A stretch of DNA of 6,767 nucleotides, from NCBI GenBank assembly GCA_017538005.1, contig JAFYJR010000038.1:1-6767 (forward strand). Reading direction: 5' to 3'. This DNA is from Clostridia bacterium (GTDB lineage: Bacteria > Bacillota > Clostridia > Oscillospirales > Acutalibacteraceae). Below are positions 1 through 4,872 of this stretch, one piece after another. The translations under genes were made by a program, and so were the position numbers. The notes under the pieces were generated by a model. That model was given only the letters and a program-made list of their open reading frames with translations. It was not told the DNA's origin and did not search any database. Numbering within the stretch: the stretch's first letter is position 1; each line of letters starts with the position of its first letter.

Positions 1-12
1 AACGATTTAGCG

Positions 13-21
13 TGCTACTAT
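13..21 (+). promoter_or_regulatory. Possible extended -10 promoter element for the ABC importer operon
   Basis: TGCTACTAT fits an extended -10 box (TG-n-TACTAT, with TACTAT at 16-21), placing a start near 28, about 25 nt before the first gene. The matching -35 region would lie at or beyond the left edge of the window, so it cannot be judged. This is a weak call from one hexamer. Confidence 0.35.
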
Positions 22-53
22 GTTAACACGATAAAACGCAAAGGAGATTTACT

Positions 54-851
54 ATGAAAAAGTTTATCGCAATCGTAATTACACTCGCAATGGTACTCTG
101 TCTTGCTGCCTGCAGCAAGGGCAACCCGCCTGAGGGTCCCGACACCGCGACAGATCTCGAGTATGTTTTGAATAAAGGCACCCTTGTTGTCGGTGTAACT
201 GACTTTGAGCCAATGGACTATCAGGATGCCGACGGCAACTGGATAGGCTTTGACGCCGATGTGGCCGCTGCCTTTGCCGAGTCTCTCGGTCTCAAGGTTG
301 AGTTTGTCGAGATAGACTGGGACAACAAGATCCTTGAACTCAACGGCAAATCAATAGACTGCATCTGGAACGGCATGACCCTTACGGATGAAGTCACCTC
401 CGCCGCTTCATGTTCAAACGCTTATTTCAACAACAAGCAGGTTGTAATCGTACCCGCTGCCGATGCTGACAAGTATCAGACTGCGGAAGCCTGCAAAGAC
501 CTGAACTTCGCCGTTGAAGCAGGTTCGGCAGGCGAGGCCGTAGCGAATGAAAACGGCTTTAAAGTAACTCCGGTCAAGGACCAGGCTTCCGCCCTTATGG
601 AAGTTAAGTCCGGCACTGCCGATGCCGCAGTCATCGACCTTCTCATGGCAATGGCCATGACAGGCGAAGGCACGGGCTATGCTGACCTCACATATACCGT
701 CGGCCTCAACGATGAGGAATACGGTGTTGCTTTCCGTCAGGGTTCGGAGCTCGCTGAAAAGCTCAACGCTTTCTTTGTAAACAATTACGCGGACATAGAG
801 ACCATAGCTGAAACATACGGTCTCACTGACGCTCTCATAGAGCAGAAATAA
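54..851 (+). CDS. Amino-acid-type ABC transporter substrate-binding lipoprotein
   Basis: This is the extracellular solute receptor of a polar amino acid importer (family 3 binding protein), expected to be tethered to the outer face of the membrane. The 265-residue product has a lipoprotein signal peptide: basic MKK, a hydrophobic core, and lipobox LAAC with the lipidated Cys at residue 20. The family core is seen as GFDADVAAAFAESLGL at residues 65-80, the NGMTLT segment near 106-111 and YGVAFRQGSE at 223-232. AAGGAG at 41-46 sits 7 nt before the ATG and fixes the start. Permease and ATPase genes follow directly. By eye, the Arg that binds the ligand alpha-carboxylate in HisJ-like proteins aligns with Val114, while the Asp that binds the alpha-amino group appears kept as Asp195. 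The substrate therefore may not be a standard amino acid. The family call is firm; the ligand is unknown. Confidence 0.93.
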   Translation: MKKFIAIVITLAMVLCLAACSKGNPPEGPDTATDLEYVLNKGTLVVGVTDFEPMDYQDADGNWIGFDADVAAAFAESLGLKVEFVEIDWDNKILELNGKSIDCIWNGMTLTDEVTSAASCSNAYFNNKQVVIVPAADADKYQTAEACKDLNFAVEAGSAGEAVANENGFKVTPVKDQASALMEVKSGTADAAVIDLLMAMAMTGEGTGYADLTYTVGLNDEEYGVAFRQGSELAEKLNAFFVNNYADIETIAETYGLTDALIEQK

Positions 852-855
852 GTTT

Positions 856-1542
856 ATGGCTTTGATATCAGAACAGTTCCCTGTGGTGTTCCAGTCTCTG
901 AATATCGGTTTTCTGCAGACGCTCAAACTCTTCTTCGTAACACTGCTCGGAGCACTTCCGCTCGGACTGATAATCTCTTTCGGTTCGATGACAAAGTTCA
1001 AACCCGTACAATGGCTCACACGATTTATCGTGTGGGTCGTTCGCGGTACGCCTCTGATGATACAGCTTCTGATTATCTACTATTTCCCCGGTCTTGTAAT
1101 GCACAACACAATCTGGGGAGGCGGGGAAGACGGTCGTTTCATAGCGGCCTGCGTGGCGTTTATCTTCAACTATGCCTGCTACTTCTCGGAGATATACAGA
1201 GGCGGTATCCAGTCCATACCGGTCGGACAGGATGAGGCCGGTCTCGTACTCGGAATGACCAAATCACAGATTTTCTTCAAGGTCAAACTTCTCCAGATGA
1301 TAAAGAGAATTGTCCCTCCGATTTCAAATGAGATAATCACGCTGGTAAAGGATACATCGCTCGCCAGAATTATAGCTCTCCAGGAACTTATCTGGGCCGG
1401 ACAGGCCTTCCTCAAGGGTTCTCACGGCATCTCGGGCGCCATCTGGCCGCTCTTCTTCACCGCGGTTTACTATCTCGCTTTTACGGGAATCCTGACCGTT
1501 CTTCTGGGCCGTCTTGAGAAGAAACTTGAGTATTTCAGATAG
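856..1542 (+). CDS. Amino-acid ABC transporter permease (HisM/GlnP family)
   Basis: This is the membrane channel subunit of the importer and probably works as a homodimer, since no second permease gene is present. The 228 residues are usual for the His/Glu/Gln/Arg/opine permease family. Hydrophobic segments lie at about residues 20-42, 53-80, 95-112 and 195-217. The family signature RGTPLMIQLLIIYY is at 64-76. The cytoplasmic EAA loop, which docks onto the ATPase, is recognisable from about residue 126 (DEAGLVLGMTKSQ) through PPISNEI to LVKDTSLA at 163-170. The ATG lies 4 nt after the stop of the binding-protein gene and has no strong Shine-Dalgarno of its own, so translation is probably coupled. 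The role is secure; the substrate is not shown. Confidence 0.94.
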   Translation: MALISEQFPVVFQSLNIGFLQTLKLFFVTLLGALPLGLIISFGSMTKFKPVQWLTRFIVWVVRGTPLMIQLLIIYYFPGLVMHNTIWGGGEDGRFIAACVAFIFNYACYFSEIYRGGIQSIPVGQDEAGLVLGMTKSQIFFKVKLLQMIKRIVPPISNEIITLVKDTSLARIIALQELIWAGQAFLKGSHGISGAIWPLFFTAVYYLAFTGILTVLLGRLEKKLEYFR

Positions 1543-1552
1543 GAGGGTGAAT

Positions 1553-2326
1553 ATGGCTGTACTGAAAGTTGAAAACATCGAAAAGAGCTTTGAAAACACC
1601 CTCGTTTTAAAGGACATCAGTTTTGAGCTGCCCGAGGGGCAGGCGCTTGCCATAATCGGCTCATCCGGTTCCGGCAAGACTACCTTGCTTCGCTGTCTGA
1701 ATTTCCTTGAGACGCCGGACCGGGGCCGCATTATCGTCAAAGATGAAGTCATCTTTGAAGCGGACGATCCTTCGACACAGCTTGAAAAGGATGTCCGCCG
1801 CAAGCGCCTCCATTTCGGACTCGTGTTCCAGAATTTCAACCTGTTTCCGCAGTATACCGCTCTGCAGAATGTTATGCTCGCGCAGCAACTGCTCGCGAAG
1901 GAGCGGGACGACTATAAGACGAACAGGAGGCAGATTGAAAAGGAGATAGAGGAGAAGTCAATCGCTCTCCTTGAGAAGATGAATCTCGGCGACAGAGCCG
2001 GCCACTACCCGCACCAGCTGTCCGGCGGACAGCAGCAGCGTGTGGCCATTGCCCGCGCCCTCGCGCTCGAGCCAGACATCCTCTGTTTTGATGAGCCCAC
2101 ATCTGCTCTCGACCCTGAACTTACGGGCGAAGTTTTAAAGGTAATCCGCGAACTCGCCGAGGAGCATATGACCATGATTATTGTCACTCATGAGATGGCC
2201 TTCGCGCGTGATGTCGCGGACAATATAATCTTCATGGACGAGGGAATTATAGCCGAACAGGGCCCCGCAAAAGAGATTATTGATAATCCACAAACTGAGC
2301 GCTTAAAAGCGTTTTTATCTGTATAA
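1553..2326 (+). CDS. Amino-acid ABC transporter ATP-binding protein (GlnQ/HisP family)
   Basis: This cytoplasmic ATPase powers the importer. The 257 residues carry the full motif set: Walker A GSSGSGKT at 36-43, Q-loop Gln93 in VFQ, signature LSGGQ at 156-160, Walker B ILCFDEP at 176-182, D-loop SALD at 184-187 and switch His213 in VTHEM. The start at 1553 is preferred over an in-frame ATG at 1514 because AGGAGG at 1541-1546 lies 6 nt upstream and the protein then begins with the usual MAVLKVENI. That Shine-Dalgarno overlaps the permease stop codon. The protein is somewhat longer than a typical GlnQ of about 240 residues; much of the excess is a charged stretch at about 115-135 between Q-loop and signature motif, likely a surface elaboration. 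All catalytic residues are present. Confidence 0.95.
   Translation: MAVLKVENIEKSFENTLVLKDISFELPEGQALAIIGSSGSGKTTLLRCLNFLETPDRGRIIVKDEVIFEADDPSTQLEKDVRRKRLHFGLVFQNFNLFPQYTALQNVMLAQQLLAKERDDYKTNRRQIEKEIEEKSIALLEKMNLGDRAGHYPHQLSGGQQQRVAIARALALEPDILCFDEPTSALDPELTGEVLKVIRELAEEHMTMIIVTHEMAFARDVADNIIFMDEGIIAEQGPAKEIIDNPQTERLKAFLSV
2298..2316 (+). terminator. Weak intrinsic terminator in the last codons of the ATPase gene
   Basis: A short stem CGCT/AGCG (2300-2303 with 2308-2311) around a TAAA loop, extendable by one G-U and one A-U pair, runs directly into TTTTT at 2312-2316. It lies just upstream of the TAA stop at 2324-2326. The stem is short, so termination may be partial. No better candidate lies before the next promoter. 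Confidence 0.4.
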
Positions 2327-2334
2327 TATTGACT

Positions 2335-2363
2335 TTGACATAAAGCCTTCAAAAGACTATTAT
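2335..2363 (+). promoter_or_regulatory. Consensus sigma-70/SigA promoter for the DUF2284-capA unit
   Basis: TTGACA at 2335-2340, a 17-bp spacer and TATTAT at 2358-2363 make a near-perfect housekeeping promoter. Transcription would start near 2370, giving a leader of about 27 nt before the ATG at 2397. The -10 box is part of a 16-bp AT-only palindrome (2358-2373). Confidence 0.8.
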
Positions 2364-2396
2364 ATTTATAATATCTTTGTATCGGATTGTGGCTTT

Positions 2397-2924
2397 ATGG
2401 ATCTCGCACAACTTGCAATTGAACATGGATTTTCGCACGCAAAAGAGTTTGACCCTCAGGTACTGGAGGCCAGACAGGATGTGCGCGCGATGTGTGAAGA
2501 GGACAAGTGCCACGCCTATGCAAAGAACTGGACTTGTCCTCCTTTCTGCGGCACTCTGGAGGAATGCCAGGCAAAAATGCTCAGTTACAAAAAGGGTGTT
2601 CTTCTGCAGACAGAGGGCAAACTGAACAAGGTCATTGACTTTATCGGTTACATTGAAACCGGCAAGCGTCACAATGACCTTGTGTATTCTTTTGCCGACA
2701 AGGTCCGCGAACTTTATCCGGGCTGCCTTGTTCTGGGCGGAGGCGGATGCCGCATCTGTAAGAAATGCGCTCATCCTGAGCCCTGCAGAAACCCGGACAG
2801 AGCCGTCCCCTCAATGGAGGGTTACGGTCTTCTGGTATCTAAAGTCTGCGAGGCCGCGGACCTCCCGTACTACTACGGAGAAAAGACAATAACGTACGTT
2901 GCGTGCGTTTTATATAACGATTAG
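2397..2924 (+). CDS. DUF2284-family cysteine-rich putative metal-binding protein
   Basis: The 175-residue cytoplasmic protein has no signal peptide or membrane segment and contains 12 cysteines. They form an N-terminal cluster (Cys33, 38, 47, 51, 57, including TCPPFCG) and a ferredoxin-like cluster CRICKKCAHPEPC at residues 118-130, which is Cys-x2-Cys-x2-Cys-x5-Cys. This layout, with RxPDRAVPSMEGYG just after it, matches the DUF2284 family, annotated as predicted metal-binding proteins. Binding of an Fe-S cluster or another metal is inferred from the spacing, and the biochemical role is unknown. The ATG lies about 27 nt after the predicted transcription start and has only a weak Shine-Dalgarno. 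Its TAG stop overlaps the ribosome binding site of the following capA-like gene, so the two genes are co-transcribed and possibly coupled. Confidence 0.85.
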   Translation: MDLAQLAIEHGFSHAKEFDPQVLEARQDVRAMCEEDKCHAYAKNWTCPPFCGTLEECQAKMLSYKKGVLLQTEGKLNKVIDFIGYIETGKRHNDLVYSFADKVRELYPGCLVLGGGGCRICKKCAHPEPCRNPDRAVPSMEGYGLLVSKVCEAADLPYYYGEKTITYVACVLYND

Positions 2925-2931
2925 GAGTTTT

Positions 2932-4005
2932 ATGAAACCGAAAGTTCTGCTTCTTGCGCTTTTAATGGTTCTCACTTTAAGCGGCTGTTATTTTGATTCA
3001 AACCCCACGCTGCTTGACGAACCGGATTTTGAATACGAACCCCCGAAACTCAACCTGCAAAAGGACATTGTGATGACCTTTACGGGCGATGTTTCTTTTG
3101 CCGACAACTGGCACATAATGGACTACTGCAAGAAGAACAACTGCACCCCGAAAGACCTTGTTTCACAGGATCTCATCGACGAGATGAAGAATGCCGATGT
3201 AGCCCATATGAACAACGAGTTCGTCCTTTCAACAAGGGGCAAGGAAATTGACAAATCCTACAATTTCAAAGGTAAACCCGAAAACGCGAAATATTATAAC
3301 GATTTCGGTATTGACTTCGTCACACTCGCCAACAACCATGTCTGGGACTACGGCGAGGAGGCATTCCTTGACACGCTCGACGCCCTTGATGCCGCCGGCA
3401 TAAAATACGTCGGAGCGGGCAAAAACATAAAAGAGGCCTCTGAGCCCCTCTACTATGAAATAGACGGCAGGACGATAGCATTTGTCGCCGCCAGCCGCGC
3501 GGAAAAGACAAAGCGCACTCCTGAGGCTACAGATACGACACCCGGCATCCTTCTCTGCTATGACACGACAAGGTTTGTAAATGAAATAAAAGAAGCAAAA
3601 TCAAAGGCTGACCTCGTTGTTGCTCTCGTTCACTGGGGCACGGAGGATTCCGACAAGCTTGAAAAAGTTCAGCAGGAGACCGCAAGGCTCTACATAGACG
3701 CAGGAGCAGACATGATAATCGGCGGTCACGCCCATATGCTTCAGGGCATAGAGTATTATAAGAACAAGCCGATAGTGTACAACCTCGGCAACTTCCTCTT
3801 CAGCAGCACGGAGATAGACACTGCCCTTCTCAAAGTCACGCTGACAGCTGACAATGAAGTGAAACTTCAGCTCATCCCGGCGGTACAGAAAGACTGCAAG
3901 GTAACATCCGAAGCAGGTACTGAAAAAGGCAAGGAAATACTCAGAACAGTTGAGAGTATCTCAGAAGGAATTGTAATCGCAAGTGACGGTACGGTAACCC
4001 GTTGA
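2932..4005 (+). CDS. CapA-type metallophosphoesterase lipoprotein (PGA_cap family)
   Basis: The 357-residue protein has a lipoprotein signal (MKPKVLLLALLMVLTLSGC, Cys19 lipidated), so it should sit on the outer face of the membrane. The following domain shows the CapA fold motifs of the calcineurin-like phosphoesterase superfamily: TGDVSF at 51-56, NNE at 94-96, LANNHVWDYG at 132-141, VHWGTE at 233-238 and IIGGHAHMLQG at 262-272, ending with YNLGNFLFS. These Asp, Asn and His residues are the expected metal ligands. CapA/PgsA proteins take part in poly-gamma-glutamate or capsule synthesis, but many clostridial homologues stand alone, as here, with no pgsBC or capBC partners in view. AGGAG at 2923-2927, 4 nt before ATG 2932, chooses this start over an in-frame ATG at 2899 that would disrupt the signal peptide. 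The substrate is unknown. Confidence 0.9.
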   Translation: MKPKVLLLALLMVLTLSGCYFDSNPTLLDEPDFEYEPPKLNLQKDIVMTFTGDVSFADNWHIMDYCKKNNCTPKDLVSQDLIDEMKNADVAHMNNEFVLSTRGKEIDKSYNFKGKPENAKYYNDFGIDFVTLANNHVWDYGEEAFLDTLDALDAAGIKYVGAGKNIKEASEPLYYEIDGRTIAFVAASRAEKTKRTPEATDTTPGILLCYDTTRFVNEIKEAKSKADLVVALVHWGTEDSDKLEKVQQETARLYIDAGADMIIGGHAHMLQGIEYYKNKPIVYNLGNFLFSSTEIDTALLKVTLTADNEVKLQLIPAVQKDCKVTSEAGTEKGKEILRTVESISEGIVIASDGTVTR

Positions 4006-4030
4006 CAACAAAAATCCTTTATGTTAATAT
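4002..4030 (+). promoter_or_regulatory. Consensus promoter for tRNA-Ser, overlapping the capA stop codon
   Basis: TTGACA at 4002-4007, a 17-bp spacer and TAATAT at 4025-4030 form a strong promoter. The capA stop codon TGA (4003-4005) is part of the -35 box. Transcription would start near 4037, about 24 nt before the mature tRNA 5' end. Confidence 0.8.
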
Positions 4031-4034
4031 TATC

Positions 4035-4052
4035 GGGCGCGAAACCGCGCCC
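4035..4052 (+). other. GC-rich hairpin in the 5' leader of the tRNA-Ser gene
   Basis: GGGCGCG (4035-4041) and CGCGCCC (4046-4052) form a perfect 7-bp stem with an AAAC loop. No T-run follows, so it is not an intrinsic terminator. It sits at the predicted transcription start, 8 nt before the mature tRNA, so it may cap the precursor 5' end or affect RNase P processing. That role is inferred. Confidence 0.55.
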
Positions 4053-4060
4053 GCAGATAC

Positions 4061-4149
4061 GCAGAGGTATCGAAGTGGTCATAACGAGGCGGTCTTGAAA
4101 ACCGTTTGGGTTCACGCCCGCGTGGGTTCGAATCCCACCCTCTGCGCCA
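4061..4149 (+). tRNA. tRNA-Ser(UGA)
   Basis: All cloverleaf parts can be paired by eye. The acceptor stem GCAGAGG (4061-4067) pairs with CCTCTGC (4139-4145), the D stem is TCG/CGA, and the anticodon stem GCGGT/ACCGT encloses loop CTTGAAA with anticodon TGA at 4096-4098. The long variable arm includes GGG/CCC, as expected of a class II tRNA. The T arm is GTGGG-TTCGAAT-CCCAC, followed by discriminator G4146 and an encoded CCA at 4147-4149. Anticodon UGA together with the long variable arm makes this a serine tRNA reading UCA and, by wobble, other UCN codons. It has its own promoter and terminator. Confidence 0.97.
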
Positions 4150-4151
4150 AG

Positions 4152-4178
4152 GCCCGGAGCAAAAGCTCCGGGCTTTTT
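4152..4178 (+). terminator. Intrinsic terminator of the tRNA-Ser gene
   Basis: GCCCGGAGC (4152-4160) pairs perfectly with GCTCCGGGC (4165-4173) around an AAAA loop, followed by TTTTT at 4174-4178. It begins 3 nt after the tRNA CCA end. Confidence 0.9.
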
Positions 4179-4200
4179 CAATAGAATTGTGAGGTCCCCA

Positions 4201-4779
4201 ATGAAGACAACCAAAGAAACAATATTAAAAACGGCTCTGAAGATGTTCAATGAAAAGGGCGCAGACAATGTTTCCGTTGATATGATCTGTAAAGAATGCG
4301 GAATCACAAAAGGCTCTTTTTATCATCATTTTTCATCCAAGGATGATATATTCCTCGGATACTGGGATTATGTTTCCCAACCGGTCAAGAGCATTCTTGA
4401 AATTGCCGATTCAAAACTTTCAGCCAAAGAAAAACTGAGAGAGATAATGAACCTCGGAATCAGTGCTGCCGTAAATGAGATGGGCCAGGCCAACATGGGC
4501 AGTTTCTGGAAAATTGACATTGCGCACGGCAACAAAGTTCTGAGTCCGTTCGGTTTTACTGACGGTACGGCTTTCTCAGAGGAAATAGCGGGATACATTG
4601 TAAATCTGATTGAAACCGCTCAGAAGAGCGGAGAGATCAAATCCAAAAAGGATCCGAAAGAATTGCTGACAGTGTACTACGCCGCTGTTATGGGAATCAG
4701 CGTCAACTGGTCAACTTCCGGCGCGGATTATGATGTTACGGATTATCTGAACACGGTGTTCGATGTAGTCTTTGATTAA
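4201..4779 (+). CDS. TetR/AcrR-family transcriptional regulator
   Basis: The 192-residue product has the usual TetR length and layout. The N-terminal DNA-binding domain spans about residues 4-50: helix TKETILKTALKMFNEKG, then the helix-turn-helix VSVDMICKECGITKGSFYHHF (24-44) and SKDDIF. The C-terminal two thirds are helical and variable, as expected of a ligand-binding and dimerisation domain; the ligand is not evident. GAGG at 4191-4194, 6 nt before ATG 4201, fixes the start, so an in-frame GTG at 4189 is not used. The gene starts only 22 nt after the T-run of the tRNA terminator with no usable promoter between, so it may rely on read-through. Inverted repeats just downstream, over the promoter of the URO-D-like gene, are its likely operators. 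Repression is inferred from family and position. Confidence 0.92.
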   Translation: MKTTKETILKTALKMFNEKGADNVSVDMICKECGITKGSFYHHFSSKDDIFLGYWDYVSQPVKSILEIADSKLSAKEKLREIMNLGISAAVNEMGQANMGSFWKIDIAHGNKVLSPFGFTDGTAFSEEIAGYIVNLIETAQKSGEIKSKKDPKELLTVYYAAVMGISVNWSTSGADYDVTDYLNTVFDVVFD

Positions 4780-4787
4780 TCTCTTAA

Positions 4788-4816
4788 TTGACTTTATAAC
4801 ATACCGAAGTTATAAT
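4788..4816 (+). promoter_or_regulatory. Consensus promoter for the URO-D-like gene and small ORF
   Basis: TTGACT at 4788-4793, a 17-bp spacer and a perfect TATAAT at 4811-4816 give a predicted start near 4823 and a leader of about 50 nt to ATG 4873. The spacer and -10 box lie within inverted repeats that look like repressor binding sites, so this promoter is probably controlled by the upstream TetR protein. Confidence 0.85.
4794..4815. promoter_or_regulatory. Operator-like inverted repeat between the -35 and -10 boxes
   Basis: TTATAAC (4794-4800) and GTTATAA (4809-4815) are perfect 7-bp inverted arms around ATACCGAA. The site fills the promoter spacer and most of the -10 box. Its left part, AACATACCGAAGT (4798-4810), recurs as AACATACCGCAGT at 4818-4830 with 12 of 13 bases identical and a 20-bp offset. 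A TetR dimer bound here would exclude RNA polymerase; that is an inference. Confidence 0.6.
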
Positions 4817-4858
4817 AAACATACCGCAGTATGTTTATTGTGATTTCGGTATTTTTTT
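4801..4858 (+). terminator. tetR intrinsic terminator built over the next gene's promoter
   Basis: Bases 4801-4824 pair with 4829-4852 around loop CGCA in 24 consecutive positions, of which 21 are Watson-Crick and 3 are G-U (4809/4844, 4811/4842, 4813/4840). T7 follows at 4852-4858. The hairpin begins 21 nt after the tetR stop, so it should end tetR transcripts. Transcripts from the promoter inside it start near 4823, lack nearly all of the 5' arm and cannot form it. Confidence 0.7.
4814..4839. promoter_or_regulatory. Perfect 26-bp palindromic operator candidate over the -10 and start site
   Basis: AATAAACATAC (4814-4824) and GTATGTTTATT (4829-4839) are exact 11-bp inverted arms around CGCA. 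This size and symmetry are typical of TetR-family operators. The site covers the end of the -10 box and the transcription start of the URO-D-like gene, and its centre is 22 bp from the centre of the neighbouring inverted repeat. Confidence 0.7.
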
Positions 4859-4872
4859 ATGGGAGGATGATT

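Noticed and set aside
414..1019. 201-codon open frame on the - strand across the binding-protein and permease genes
   Set aside because: It lies antisense to two clearly recognisable genes, crosses their junction, has no family motif, and its cysteine- and serine-rich product looks like a shadow.
1324..1839. 171-codon open frame on the - strand over the permease/ATPase junction
   Set aside because: It is antisense to the EAA-loop and Walker A coding regions, has a low-complexity Ser/Arg-rich product, and has no promoter or convincing ribosome binding site.
4061..4149. tRNA-Ser as an attachment site of an integrated element
   Set aside because: I found no repeat of the tRNA 3' end elsewhere in the window and no integrase or mobile gene. 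The following DNA is a normal terminator and a tetR gene.
3867..4307. 146-codon open frame on the - strand spanning capA, tRNA-Ser and tetR
   Set aside because: It runs through a tRNA gene and its terminator, so it is not a plausible gene. The match to commonly misannotated tRNA-antisense peptides (GGIRTHAGVNPNGFQDR-like text) confirms the artefact.
4831..4872. Upstream in-frame ATG giving the URO-D-like protein 14 extra residues
   Set aside because: It starts about 8 nt after the predicted transcription start inside the palindrome and has no Shine-Dalgarno. The GGGAGG at 4861-4866 supports ATG 4873.
4801..4872. Riboswitch (for example cobalamin) ahead of the URO-D-like gene
   Set aside because: The leader from the predicted start is only about 50 nt and lacks any B12-box-like sequence. 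The structure is explained by a terminator plus operators.
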